Positions 43,522 to 52,182 of a DNA stretch of 64,000 nucleotides are shown one piece after another. The DNA is from Mesorhizobium sp. (GTDB lineage: Bacteria > Pseudomonadota > Alphaproteobacteria > Rhizobiales > Rhizobiaceae): contig SAQG01000019.1 of the NCBI GenBank assembly GCA_004020315.1, positions 1 to 64,000 on the forward strand, in the 5' to 3' direction. Positions within the stretch are counted from its first letter, which is position 1. Each line of letters begins with the position of its first letter. The notes below the pieces were generated by a model. That model did no database searches. It was not told the DNA's origin and saw only the letters and a program-made list of their open reading frames with translations. The translations under genes and the position numbers were made by a program.

Positions 43522-44445
43522 TCAGGCGATTTCATGCCGCCAGGGCGGATTGGCGCCGGCCCGCGACACGGTTACCGCCGCAGCCTTGGCGCCAAGCGCC
43601 AGCGCCTTGTGGATGGCGTCTTCCGGCAGGCGGGCGATCGCCTCCTTCGACAGCAGGCCTTGCTCGTGCAGCGAGGCAAGGATGCCGGCGTTGAACGTGT
43701 CGCCTGCGCCGACCGTATCGACCACCTCGACCTTGTCCGGCACGACCACGACCTTTTGATCCCTGGTGTAGCCAACGGCGCCCTCGCTGCCATGGGTGAC
43801 GACGATCAGTGTCGGGCCGCGATCCAGCCAGTTGCGGACGACGTCCTCATGCGAGCCGGCTTCGCCGAACCAGTTTAGGTCCTCATCCGACAGCTTCACG
43901 ATGTCGGCCATGGCCATCATCGAGCGGATGCGCCTGAGATGCTTGGCCTTGTCCGGGATAAAATTGGGCCGGATGTTGGGGTCGAGCATCATGACGCGGC
44001 GACTGTGCTCGCGCCGCATGAATTCCTCATAAGCCGATCCGGCCGGCTCCGAGATCAGGCTGATGGCGCCGAACAGCATGGCTTCGATCTCGCTGCCGAG
44101 TTTTGGCAGATCATCGATGGTCAGCATGCGTCCGGCCGTGTTTTCATCGTAGAACGTGTAGGTCGCCTGACCGTTGTCCAGCCGCACGAAAGCAAGCGTG
44201 GTCGGCCGGGGCGATGTGTGCGCATAGGTGGAGCTGACCTTGCTTGCCCCGAGCGCGTCCCTGAGCTGGCCGCCGAACAGATCCGACGACAGGCCGGAAA
44301 AGAAACCGGCGGGGGCTCCCAGCCGGCCGAGCGCGATAGCGGTATTGAACACCGCGCCGCCGACATAGGGGGCAAAGGCCGGCTCGCCCTCCGTCGTGGT
44401 GCGTGGCAGCATGTCGATCAGGGCTTCGCCGCAACAGAGGATCAT
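43522..44445 (-). CDS. PfkB-family sugar kinase (fructokinase-like)
   Basis: A 307-residue ribokinase-family kinase. It has C-C-G-E-A-L-I-D-M-L-P at the N-terminus, the glycine pair region Y-V-G-G-A-V-F-N-T-A-I-A-L-G-R-L-G (about 28), and the PfkB signature 2 with catalytic Asp, V-V-D-T-V-G-A-G-D-T-F-N-A-G-I-L (about 243). It probably phosphorylates the sugar imported by the neighbouring ABC transporter, most likely fructose by analogy with the frc locus of Sinorhizobium. Its ATG overlaps the stop of the FucU-like gene by 4 bases, so they are translationally coupled. Confidence 0.9.
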   Translation of the reverse strand: MILCCGEALIDMLPRTTTEGEPAFAPYVGGAVFNTAIALGRLGAPAGFFSGLSSDLFGGQLRDALGASKVSSTYAHTSPRPTTLAFVRLDNGQATYTFYDENTAGRMLTIDDLPKLGSEIEAMLFGAISLISEPAGSAYEEFMRREHSRRVMMLDPNIRPNFIPDKAKHLRRIRSMMAMADIVKLSDEDLNWFGEAGSHEDVVRNWLDRGPTLIVVTHGSEGAVGYTRDQKVVVVPDKVEVVDTVGAGDTFNAGILASLHEQGLLSKEAIARLPEDAIHKALALGAKAAAVTVSRAGANPPWRHEIA

Positions 44446-44888
44446 GATTTCCTGTTCTCCGGCGGATAGATCACACCCTTGCGGATGACGATGTTGGCGT
44501 AGAGGCGCGGCTCGCTTGTCGCGACGATCGCGTGCGCGGACCTGACCCGTTGATAGAAGTCGGCGCCGGCAAGCGCAACCACCTTGCGGCCCGGAGCACG
44601 CTTGGCGCAGATCGCCTCCATCTCGCGATGAACGGGATCGGCAAGCAGGGGATCGCCTTTGACCGAGGCGCGAAACAGCGCCTCCGGCACTGCGTCATCG
44701 ACAGGCAATACGCTGAGGATGGCGTCGAGCATCGGAACAAGATGATGACCGTCGGCGCGGATGAGCCGGTGTGCCTGCTCTTTCGCCGGGTAGTTTCCGT
44801 CGACAAGGGCGATCTCGTCGCCATGACCCATGGCACGCAGCGTCGCCAGCAGCTCCGGACCGAGCAGCACCGGGATTCCGATCAGCAT
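44442..44888 (-). CDS. RbsD/FucU-family sugar mutarotase
   Basis: A 148-residue protein of the RbsD/FucU family, which interconverts anomers of imported sugars. It has M-L-I-G-I-P-V-L-L-G-P-E-L-L-A-T-L-R-A-M-G-H-G-D-E-I-A-L-V-D at the N-terminus with the conserved His and Asp, H-L-V-P-M-L-D-A-I-L-S-V-L-P-V-D-D (about 48) and the C-terminal Y-A-N-I-V-I-R-K-G-V-I. The length and the A-N-x-x-x-R-K-G-V end favour the FucU branch. It sits between the ROK regulator (2-base gap) and the PfkB kinase (4-base overlap) in one leftward operon. Confidence 0.92.
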   Translation of the reverse strand: MLIGIPVLLGPELLATLRAMGHGDEIALVDGNYPAKEQAHRLIRADGHHLVPMLDAILSVLPVDDAVPEALFRASVKGDPLLADPVHREMEAICAKRAPGRKVVALAGADFYQRVRSAHAIVATSEPRLYANIVIRKGVIYPPENRKS

Positions 44889-44890
44889 GC

Positions 44891-46114
44891 TCAGGCACTC
44901 CTGGAAATCATCGTCGAGCCGATAAGGAAGCGCTCGGAAAGCGGCAGGCTGGCGCCGCCCAGGGCGCGTGCATGAATGCCGACAGTCCCCTCGCGAATGG
45001 CCGGAAGCCTCAGGCCTTCACCGTCGATCTTGCCGACAGCTTCGACAACGGCATCGACGAGCCGGCGCCGCACGGCCTTCGGCATCCATCCGTCGATCAC
45101 CGCTGCCTCGAAATCGATAACCGATGACGCCGCCACGATGGCATAGGCGAGCGCCTGCGAGGCGCAGGCGATCCAGTCGTCGAGCTCGACCCCGATCTCG
45201 CCCCAATCCTCCGGTGACGTCCACAGATGCGAGGCCTCGACGCCGCGCGCGTTGAGCGCCTTTTCCAGCATGGCGATCGACGCCACGTCGATCAATTGGG
45301 TCGGCTTGCCGTCCGGTCCAGGCACCGGCATCGAACCCAGCGCGCCGGCATTGCCGGTCGGTCCGCCGAAAAGGTGACCGTTTAGCACGATGCCGCCGCC
45401 GGCGAAGGCACCGAGATAGAAATAGACGAAGTCGCGCGCCGCACCCGCCTTGCCGAACACCAGTTCGGCGCCGCAAGCCGAGGTGGCGTCATTCTGCAGG
45501 TAGACCGGGAATTCGCACTGCGCCTGGATGTCGGCGCGGATGTCGCGGTGGCGCCATTCGTCCATAACGTCGCGCGGCGCACCTGCCGTATCGGCCCAGT
45601 TCCACAATTCGAACGGCATGGCGATGCCAAGTCCGGCAATGCGCTTGTCCTGCGCCGGGGTGAGTTCGCCGCGCATCGTTTTCATGCCGGAGGTGACGAA
45701 CTCGACCGTCTCGCGCGGCGCCGGATAGCGGTAGGAATGCTGCAGCATCGAGCGGACATTGCCGAGAAAATCGATCAGCACGAGTTCGGCGCTGCGGCGG
45801 CCGATCTTCAGTCCGATGAAATAGGCGCCATCGGGATTGAGCGCCATCGGAATGGAAGGTTGGCCGATCTTGCCGCGCAGCGGCGCCTGACGGACAAGAA
45901 GCTTGTCCTCCTCGAGCTCACGCATGATGACCGAAACCGTCTGGGCAGAAAGTCCGGTCATGCGCGCAATGTCGGACTTGGCCAGGCTGCCGTGCTGGCG
46001 CACCAGCGAGAGCACCAGCCGCTCATTGTGGTCCCGCATGCCACTCTGGTTGGTGCCGCGGTGAATGCGGCTTTCGGCCTCGGGCGAACCGTGCCTTGTA
46101 GTGCCGGTCTCCAC
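44891..46114 (-). CDS. ROK-family transcriptional repressor of the sugar locus (FrcR-like)
   Basis: A 407-residue regulator. The N-terminal winged helix-turn-helix is L-V-R-Q-H-G-S-L-A-K-S-D-I-A-R-M-T-G-L-S-A-Q-T (about 37-60), followed by a ROK sugar-kinase-like domain (I-G-L-K-I-G-R-R-S-A-E-L..., about 115; Q-N-D-A-T-S-A-C-G-A-E-L, about 225; G-G-G-I-V-L-N-G-H-L-F-G-G, about 255). The usual Zn-binding C-x-C-G cluster is not seen. GTG at 46114 was chosen because GGGAGGAA lies 5 bases upstream; the frame runs 23 codons further without one. It probably represses its own operon and the divergent transporter, with the imported sugar or its phosphate as inducer. Confidence 0.9.
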   Translation of the reverse strand: METGTTRHGSPEAESRIHRGTNQSGMRDHNERLVLSLVRQHGSLAKSDIARMTGLSAQTVSVIMRELEEDKLLVRQAPLRGKIGQPSIPMALNPDGAYFIGLKIGRRSAELVLIDFLGNVRSMLQHSYRYPAPRETVEFVTSGMKTMRGELTPAQDKRIAGLGIAMPFELWNWADTAGAPRDVMDEWRHRDIRADIQAQCEFPVYLQNDATSACGAELVFGKAGAARDFVYFYLGAFAGGGIVLNGHLFGGPTGNAGALGSMPVPGPDGKPTQLIDVASIAMLEKALNARGVEASHLWTSPEDWGEIGVELDDWIACASQALAYAIVAASSVIDFEAAVIDGWMPKAVRRRLVDAVVEAVGKIDGEGLRLPAIREGTVGIHARALGGASLPLSERFLIGSTMISRSA

Positions 46115-46178
46115 CCTGTTCCTCCCGTCGGTTTCCCCTCGATGCTTTTGGGCCAGAATGAGTGAACGACGCAACGCT

Positions 46179-46212
46179 GTCAATAATAAATAAGAGTGAT
46201 TTAATTATTGAC
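46179..46212. promoter_or_regulatory. AT-rich palindrome and promoter between ROK regulator and transporter
   Basis: GTCAATAAT (46179-46187) and ATTATTGAC (46204-46212) are exact reverse complements with a 16-base AT-rich spacer. The right arm overlaps TTGACA (46208-46213), followed about 15-16 bases later by TATTCT, a plausible promoter for the binding-protein gene. The layout suits a repressor that blocks RNA polymerase; the ROK protein is the obvious candidate. Confidence 0.65.
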
Positions 46213-46329
46213 AGGAACCTCGGTCTGGTATTCTGTTGGGGCAGGCGTCCACGCTGGGAGAAGTCGCTGGATGTTTGTGCAGATGCCGGTTGGCCGGCAT
46301 CCGAAATGGTTCCACTGGGAGGAAAAATC

Positions 46330-47364
46330 GTGACCAAGACAGCACTATTGAAGCCCACCGTTTTTGCCGCGGCCGGACTGGGTCTGATGGCGTTCACCTC
46401 GGCTGCGTCCGCTGCCGACGTCAGCGCTTGCCTGATCACCAAGACCGACACCAACCCTTTCTTCGTCAAAATGAAGGAAGGCGCGGCCGCCAAGGCTAAA
46501 GAACTCGGCGTCGAACTCAAAGCCTACGCCGGCAAGATCGACGGCGACAGCGAAAGCCAGGTGGCGGCGATCGAAAGCTGCATCGCCGATGGCGCCAAGG
46601 GCATCCTGATCACCGCGTCCGACACCAAGGGCATCGTCCCGGCGGTGAAGAAGGCACGTGACGCCGGTCTGCTCGTGATCGCGCTGGACACGCCCCTTGA
46701 TCCGCTCGACGCCGCCGACGCGACCTTCGCGACCGACAATCTGGAGGCCGGCAAGCTGATCGGCGCGTGGGCCGCCGCGACGCTCGGCGACAAGGCGAAG
46801 GATGCCAAGATCGGCTTCCTCGACCTGACGCCCTCACAGCCGACGGTCGACGTGCTACGCGACCAAGGCTTCATGATGGGCTACGGCATCGACGTGAAGG
46901 ATCCCAACAAGATCGGCGATGAGGACGATCCGCGCATCGTCGGCCACGACGTCACTAACGGCAACGAGGAAGGTGGCCGCAAGGCGATGGAGAACCTTCT
47001 CCAGAAGGACCCCGGCATCAACGTCATCCACACCATCAACGAGCCGGCAGCCGTCGGCGCCTACCAGGCGCTCAAGGCCGTGGGCCTCGAAGGCAACGTG
47101 CTGATCGTGTCGGTTGACGGCGGCTGCCCCGGCGTGAAGTCGGTCGCCGAGGGCGTGATCGGTGCGACCTCACAGCAATATCCTCTGCAGATGGCGGCAC
47201 TCGGTATCGAAGCGATCGCCGCTTTCGCCAAGGACGGGACGAAGCCCAAGCCGACCGAAGGTAAGGATTTCTTCGACACGGGCGTCAACCTAGTGACCGA
47301 CAAGCCCGCGGAGGGCGTGAAGTCCATCGACACCAAAGAAGGCCTCGCCAAGTGCTGGGGCTGA
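46330..47364 (+). CDS. frcB: CUT2 sugar ABC transporter, periplasmic binding protein (FrcB-like)
   Basis: A 344-residue ribose/fructose-type binding protein. GTG at 46330 has GGGAGGAA 7 bases upstream; the open frame starts 56 codons earlier but lacks a site. The signal peptide is residues 1-27 with cleavage at A-S-A-A-D. The mature part has A-C-L-I-T-K-T-D-T-N-P-F-F-V-K-M-K-E-G-A, the D-T-P-L-D-P-L-D hinge region, and V-D-G-G-C-P-G-V-K-S-V, as in Sinorhizobium FrcB. It captures the sugar in the periplasm for the permease downstream. A very stable hairpin follows the gene, as usual where the binding protein must be made in excess. Confidence 0.9.
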   Translation: MTKTALLKPTVFAAAGLGLMAFTSAASAADVSACLITKTDTNPFFVKMKEGAAAKAKELGVELKAYAGKIDGDSESQVAAIESCIADGAKGILITASDTKGIVPAVKKARDAGLLVIALDTPLDPLDAADATFATDNLEAGKLIGAWAAATLGDKAKDAKIGFLDLTPSQPTVDVLRDQGFMMGYGIDVKDPNKIGDEDDPRIVGHDVTNGNEEGGRKAMENLLQKDPGINVIHTINEPAAVGAYQALKAVGLEGNVLIVSVDGGCPGVKSVAEGVIGATSQQYPLQMAALGIEAIAAFAKDGTKPKPTEGKDFFDTGVNLVTDKPAEGVKSIDTKEGLAKCWG

Positions 47365-47392
47365 TGCCGGTCTGACCGGCAACAGAACCGAT

Positions 47393-47416
47393 CGGCCGGG
47401 GCTTGATCCCCGGCCG
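47393..47416 (+). promoter_or_regulatory. Strong hairpin between binding-protein and permease genes
   Basis: CGGCCGGGG (47393-47401) and CCCCGGCCG (47408-47416) form a perfect 9-base GC-rich stem with a 6-base loop, without a T-run. Such intercistronic stems commonly protect the upstream mRNA and give more binding protein than permease. Confidence 0.65.
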
Positions 47417-47518
47417 CTTCGGGTGGACGATGCGCTATAGCAGGCGCGAATAATCCGGCGGCAGATCGGAAACGGTGGACGGGCGTCGGCGCGTGGCTGA
47501 AGCCTCATGGGAGGAAAC

Positions 47519-48583
47519 ATGGCTCAGGTTCAGGAATACGAAAAGGCTCTCTCGAACAGCGATGCAAGCGTTGCTGCTTTTGACGAGCACGGCACGTCGA
47601 TCGTCAAGCGCATCCAGCATTTCCTGCATTCCACTCCGGCTGCGGTTCCGCTGATCGTGCTGGTTCTGTCGATCGCTGTCTTCGGCCTCGCGATCGGAGG
47701 ACGGTTCTTTTCGTCCTACACGCTGACGCTGATCCTGCAGCAGATCGCCATCGTCGGCATTCTGGGAGCCGCACAGACGCTGGTCATCTTGACAGCAGGC
47801 ATCGACCTGTCGATCGGCGTGATCATGGTGATTTCGGCCGTGATCATGGGCAATTGCGCCGTCACCTATGGTCTGCCGACCTTGCTTGCCGTGGTGATCG
47901 GGCTTGCCGCCGGCGGGGCCTGCGGGCTGCTCAACGGGCTGCTGGTCGCCTACATGAAGCTGCCGCCCTTCATCGTCACGCTCGGCACCTGGAACATCGT
48001 CATGGCCACGAACTTCATCTATTCGGCCAATGAGACGATCCGCGATGCCGATGTCGACGTCCAGGCGCCGCTGCTGCACCTGTTCGGCCTGAATTTCAAG
48101 ATCGGCACGGCGGTCCTGACGTTCGGCGTCATTGCCATGGTCGTGCTGGTGCTGATCCTCTGGTACGTGCTCAACCACACGGCATGGGGCCGCCATGTCT
48201 ACGCCGTCGGCGATGACCCGGAGGCGGCCAAGCTGTCCGGCATCCAGACCAAGAAGGTGCTGATTTCGGTCTACACCCTTGCCGGGCTGATCGCCGCTTT
48301 CGCTGCCTGGGTCTCCATCGGCCGCAATGGCTCGATCTCGCCGTCTGCTGCCGTCACCGACTATAATTTGCAGGCGATCACCGCGACGGTGATCGGCGGT
48401 ATTTCCCTCTTCGGCGGGCGCGGCTCGATTCTGGGCACGCTGTTCGGCGCGATGATCGTCGGCGTCGTTTCGATGGGGCTCAACATGCTGGGCGCCGATC
48501 CGCAATGGAAAGTACTGCTCACCGGTGTGCTGATCATCGGCGCCGTGGCGATCGACCAGTGGATCAGAAAGGTTTCGGTGTAA
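47519..48583 (+). CDS. frcC: CUT2 sugar ABC transporter permease (FrcC-like)
   Basis: A 354-residue membrane permease with about 9-10 hydrophobic helices. ATG at 47519 is set by GGGAGGAA 3-4 bases upstream (another ATG lies 4 codons earlier). The BPD_transp_2 core is plain: L-G-A-A-Q-T-L-V-I-L-T-A-G-I-D-L-S-I-G (about 86), L-P-P-F-I-V-T-L-G-T-W-N-I (about 150), the cytoplasmic G-D-D-P-E-A-A-K-L-S-G-I (EAA-like loop, about 232) and G-G-I-S-L-F-G-G-R-G (about 297). It forms the translocation path for the sugar and pairs with the ATPase two bases downstream. Confidence 0.93.
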   Translation: MAQVQEYEKALSNSDASVAAFDEHGTSIVKRIQHFLHSTPAAVPLIVLVLSIAVFGLAIGGRFFSSYTLTLILQQIAIVGILGAAQTLVILTAGIDLSIGVIMVISAVIMGNCAVTYGLPTLLAVVIGLAAGGACGLLNGLLVAYMKLPPFIVTLGTWNIVMATNFIYSANETIRDADVDVQAPLLHLFGLNFKIGTAVLTFGVIAMVVLVLILWYVLNHTAWGRHVYAVGDDPEAAKLSGIQTKKVLISVYTLAGLIAAFAAWVSIGRNGSISPSAAVTDYNLQAITATVIGGISLFGGRGSILGTLFGAMIVGVVSMGLNMLGADPQWKVLLTGVLIIGAVAIDQWIRKVSV

Positions 48584-48585
48584 CC

Positions 48586-49368
48586 ATGACCCAGGAGCCC
48601 ATCCTCACCGCGCGCGGCCTCATCAAGCGCTACGGCCGCGTTACCGCACTGAACAGCTGCGACTTCGATCTCTATCCGGGAGAAATCCTGGCCGTGATCG
48701 GCGACAATGGCGCAGGCAAGTCGACGCTGATCAAGGCGATCTCGGGCGCAGTGATTCCGGACGAGGGGGTCATCGAGTTGGACGGCAAGCAGGTGCTCTT
48801 CAGGTCGCCCATCGAGGCCCGCGAAGCCGGCATCGAAACCGTCTATCAGAACCTGGCGCTGTCGCCGGCGCTGTCGATCGCCGACAACATGTTCCTCGGT
48901 CGCGAGATCCGCAAACCGGGTTTTCTGGGCGACTGGCTGCGCATGCTCGACCGCCCGGCAATGGAAAAGCGCGCCCGCGACAAACTCACCGAACTTGGCT
49001 TGATGACCATCCAGAACATCAGCCAGGCCGTGGAAACGCTCTCGGGCGGCCAACGCCAGGGCGTGGCGGTGGCGCGCGCTGCGGCCTTCGGCTCGAAGAT
49101 GGTGATCATGGATGAGCCGACGGCAGCATTAGGTGTCAAGGAAAGTCGGCGCGTTCTCGAGCTGATCCTCGATGTGAAGAAGCGCGGCCTGCCGATCGTG
49201 TTGATCTCGCACAACATGCCGCATGTCTTCGAGGTGGCCGACCGCATTCACATCCATCGGCTGGGCCGTCGCCTCTGTGTCATCGATCCCAAGCAATATA
49301 CGATGTCCGACGCCGTCGCCTTCATGACCGGAGCGAAGCTTCCGCCGGAGGCGGCGCTGGCGGCCTGA
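48586..49368 (+). CDS. frcA: CUT2 sugar ABC transporter ATPase, single-domain (FrcA-like)
   Basis: A 260-residue ATPase with Walker A G-D-N-G-A-G-K-S-T-L-I-K (about 39), Q-loop V-Y-Q-N-L-A (about 86), signature L-S-G-G-Q-R-Q-G-V-A-V-A-R-A (about 147), Walker B V-I-M-D-E-P-T-A-A-L-G (about 170) and H-loop I-S-H-N-M. Most CUT2 ATPases are tandem fusions of about 500 residues; this is the half-size FrcA kind, so it must dimerise. ATG at 48586 begins 2 bases after the permease stop. It energises import of a monosaccharide, most likely fructose. Confidence 0.93.
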   Translation: MTQEPILTARGLIKRYGRVTALNSCDFDLYPGEILAVIGDNGAGKSTLIKAISGAVIPDEGVIELDGKQVLFRSPIEAREAGIETVYQNLALSPALSIADNMFLGREIRKPGFLGDWLRMLDRPAMEKRARDKLTELGLMTIQNISQAVETLSGGQRQGVAVARAAAFGSKMVIMDEPTAALGVKESRRVLELILDVKKRGLPIVLISHNMPHVFEVADRIHIHRLGRRLCVIDPKQYTMSDAVAFMTGAKLPPEAALAA

Positions 49369-49475
49369 TGCATGTCGCCCAAAAGTGCATAGCGGTTTTG
49401 GGATGACGACATGTATCAAACAAGAAATGCATGACGCCCGAAACTACACAGCGGTTTGGGGTAACGACATGGCAT
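49369..49475. repeat. Two tandem palindromic intergenic repeats
   Basis: Two units of 48 bases (49369-49416 and 49428-49475) share TGCATG-(T/A)-CGCCC, AGCGGTTT and ACGACATG. In the first, ATGTCG...CCCAAAA pairs with TTTTGGG...CGACAT to give a hairpin; the second is decayed at several positions. The pattern matches a palindromic repeat that, from memory, is abundant between genes in Mesorhizobium and relatives. Confidence 0.7.
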
Positions 49476-49485
49476 ATAAGTAAGA

Positions 49486-49532
49486 ACTTAAAGTACGTCG
49501 CAGAGGCCACCCAAACGCGACGCACTTTAAGT
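49486..49532. repeat. Long imperfect inverted repeat upstream of glgP
   Basis: ACTTAAAGTACGTCGC (49486-49501) and GCGACGCACTTTAAGT (49517-49532) are reverse complements apart from one position (a possible G-T pair), with a 15-base loop. It lies just after the tandem repeats and 130 bases before glgP. It may be a second repeat family or a bidirectional terminator between the sugar and glycogen loci. Confidence 0.65.
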
Positions 49533-49661
49533 TGCTAAACTGCCGCAGGGTAAGCTGCCCGCGGCAATCTAACTCGATTGAACGCATAACAATATGCGTT
49601 AGCATGGGCTGGGAGGAATGGTGAAAGCCGGTATGATCATGGCAACCGCACGAGAGGCAGC

Positions 49662-52124
49662 ATGACGCGCTCGATGACATCCGAAGCTCCCATTCTCGAA
49701 AACTCCGATCCCAAGGCTCTTGCCGACGAAGTCTTGAAGGCCCTCAAATACAGGCTCGGCAAGGGCACCAGTGTCGCGACGCAGTACGACTGGCTCACCG
49801 CCTCGATCAAGGTCGTGCGCGACCATATCGTCGATCATTGGATGCAGGCGACGCAAGAGGCCTACGCCCATCAGGAAAAGCGCGTCTATTACTTGTCACT
49901 GGAATTCCTCATCGGCCGCCTGATGCGCGACGCCTTCTCCAATCTTGGCCTGATGGACAATATGCGTGAGGCGCTGCGGTCTCTCGGCGTCGACCTCGAC
50001 CTCATCGCGGCCCTCGAACCAGATGCAGCGCTTGGCAATGGCGGCCTCGGCCGGCTCGCCGCCTGCTTCATGGAAAGCATGGCAACCGTCGACATCCCGG
50101 CGCACGGCTATGGCATTCGCTACGCCAACGGCATGTTTCGTCAGGAGATCCATGACGGCTGGCAGGTTGAGCTGCCCGAGACCTGGCTCGATCACGGCAA
50201 CCCATGGGAGTTCGAGCGGCGCGAACGCGCCTTCGAGGTTGGTTTCGGCGGCTCGGTGGAATCGATCACATCGAAGGACGGCAGGCTTGATCGCCACGTC
50301 TGGAAGCCGATCGAACATGTTCTGGCAGTTGCCTACGATACGCCGGTGGTTGGCTGGCGGGCCAACCGCGTCAACACGCTGCGGCTCTGGTCCGGCATGC
50401 CGATCGATCCGATCCTGCTCGACAAGTTCAACGCCGGCGACCACATCGGTGCACTCGCCGAAAGCAACAAGGCCGATGCCTTGTCGCGCGTCCTTTACCC
50501 CGCCGATTCCCACAAGGCCGGTCAGGAGCTGCGGCTAAGGCAAGAGTATTTCTTTTCCACCGCATCGTTGCAGGACATCGTTCAGCGTCATCTCAGTCAG
50601 TATGGCGACTTGCAGTCGCTGCCCGACAAGGCGGCGATCCATCTGAACGACACGCATCCGGCCATCGCCGTGCCCGAACTGATGCGCCTGTTGATGGACG
50701 TCCACGGCATGGATTTCGACCAGGCCTGGAGCACCACAAAGCGCACCTTCGCCTACACCAACCACACGCTGCTTCCCGAAGCGCTCGAAAGCTGGCCGGT
50801 GCCGTTGTTCGAGCGTCTGTTGCCGCGCCATATGCAGATCGTCTACGCCATCAACGCAGAAGTGCTGCTGGAGGCGCGCGCCTCCGACCAGTTTTCTGAC
50901 GAGCAGATCAGCCAGATATCGCTGATACAGGAAAATGGCGAGCGCCGCGTGCGCATGGGCAATCTGGCCTTTGTCGGCTCGCACTCGATCAACGGTGTCT
51001 CTGCCCTTCACACCGAGCTGATGAAGGAAACGGTGTTTGCCGAGCTCCACAGGCTCTACCCCGACCGCATCAACAACAAGACCAACGGCATCACGCCGCG
51101 GCGCTGGCTGATCCAGTGCAATCCCGGTCTCACCGCGCTCACCCGCGAGGCGATCGGCGACCGCTTCCTCGACGATATAGATGCGATCAAGGAGCTCGAT
51201 TCCTTTGCTGACGACGCCGCCTTTCGCGACAAGTTCGCGGCAGTCAAGCGGGCGAACAAGGCCAAGCTTGCCAATCTCGTCGCCGACCGCCTCGGCATCA
51301 GGATCGATCCCTCGGCGCTGTTCGACATCCAGATCAAGCGCATCCACGAATACAAGCGCCAGCTCCTCAACATCCTCGAAACAGTCGCGCTCTACGACCA
51401 GATCCGCTCCCATCCGGAGCGCAACTGGATGCCACGCGTCAAGTTCTTCGGCGGCAAGGCGGCGCCCAGCTATCACAACGCCAAGCTGATCATCAAACTC
51501 GCCAACGACGTCGCCAAGGTCATCAACCGCGACCCGGCCGTTCGCGGCTTGCTCAAAGTGGTGTTCGTGCCGAACTACAATGTCAGCCTGGCCGAGATCA
51601 TGATGCCGGCCGCCGATCTTTCGGAGCAGATATCGACCGCAGGCATGGAAGCCTCCGGCACCGGCAACATGAAGTTCGCGCTGAACGGTGCGCTGACCAT
51701 CGGCACGCTCGACGGCGCCAATGTCGAGATCAAGGAATGCGTCGGCGACGACAACATCTTCATTTTCGGCCTGACCACCGAAGAGGTCGCCGAGCGGCGC
51801 AGCAACGGCTACGATCCGCGCTCGGTGATCGAAGCCTCTCCCGAACTGGCCCAGGCAGTGGCTGCCGTTTCGTCGGGCGTCTTTTCGCCTGACAATCCGG
51901 AACGCTATCGCGACCTGATGAACGGCCTCTATCAGAGCGACTGGTTCATGGTCGCCGCGGATTTCGATGCCTACGCCGCCACCCAGCGCGATGTCGACGC
52001 CGTCTGGCGCAACAGCCCGGATTGGTACGCCAAGGCAATCCGCAATGTCGCTCGTGTCGGCTGGTTCTCGTCCGATCGCACGATCCGCCAATATGCGAAA
52101 GAAATCTGGAACGTGCCCGTCTGA
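49662..52124 (+). CDS. glgP: Glycogen phosphorylase
   Basis: An 820-residue GT35 enzyme releasing glucose-1-phosphate from glycogen ends. It is the usual bacterial length. R-V-Y-Y-L-S-L-E-F-L-I-G-R (about 73), N-G-G-L-G-R-L-A-A-C-F (about 125), H-L-N-D-T-H-P-A (about 326) and the PLP-Lys region E-A-S-G-T-G-N-M-K-F-A-L-N-G-A-L-T-I-G-T (about 662-681) are intact. ATG at 49662; the upstream context (GAGAGGCAGC) gives a moderate ribosome-binding site. First gene of a tightly spaced glycogen operon (58 bases to glgB). Confidence 0.97.
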   Translation: MTRSMTSEAPILENSDPKALADEVLKALKYRLGKGTSVATQYDWLTASIKVVRDHIVDHWMQATQEAYAHQEKRVYYLSLEFLIGRLMRDAFSNLGLMDNMREALRSLGVDLDLIAALEPDAALGNGGLGRLAACFMESMATVDIPAHGYGIRYANGMFRQEIHDGWQVELPETWLDHGNPWEFERRERAFEVGFGGSVESITSKDGRLDRHVWKPIEHVLAVAYDTPVVGWRANRVNTLRLWSGMPIDPILLDKFNAGDHIGALAESNKADALSRVLYPADSHKAGQELRLRQEYFFSTASLQDIVQRHLSQYGDLQSLPDKAAIHLNDTHPAIAVPELMRLLMDVHGMDFDQAWSTTKRTFAYTNHTLLPEALESWPVPLFERLLPRHMQIVYAINAEVLLEARASDQFSDEQISQISLIQENGERRVRMGNLAFVGSHSINGVSALHTELMKETVFAELHRLYPDRINNKTNGITPRRWLIQCNPGLTALTREAIGDRFLDDIDAIKELDSFADDAAFRDKFAAVKRANKAKLANLVADRLGIRIDPSALFDIQIKRIHEYKRQLLNILETVALYDQIRSHPERNWMPRVKFFGGKAAPSYHNAKLIIKLANDVAKVINRDPAVRGLLKVVFVPNYNVSLAEIMMPAADLSEQISTAGMEASGTGNMKFALNGALTIGTLDGANVEIKECVGDDNIFIFGLTTEEVAERRSNGYDPRSVIEASPELAQAVAAVSSGVFSPDNPERYRDLMNGLYQSDWFMVAADFDAYAATQRDVDAVWRNSPDWYAKAIRNVARVGWFSSDRTIRQYAKEIWNVPV

Positions 52125-52182
52125 TATGATTGCATGAGGCCACGAACAACGTGGTCCGGGTGCCGGGGAGGGTCACTGCCTA

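Noticed and set aside
47435..48505. Minus-strand frame of 356 codons opposite the permease gene
   Set aside because: Antisense shadow of a clear FrcC-like permease; His/Asp/Arg-rich composition without any domain.
50535..52091. Minus-strand frame of 518 codons opposite glgP
   Set aside because: Antisense shadow of a fully conserved glycogen phosphorylase; no start context or domain.
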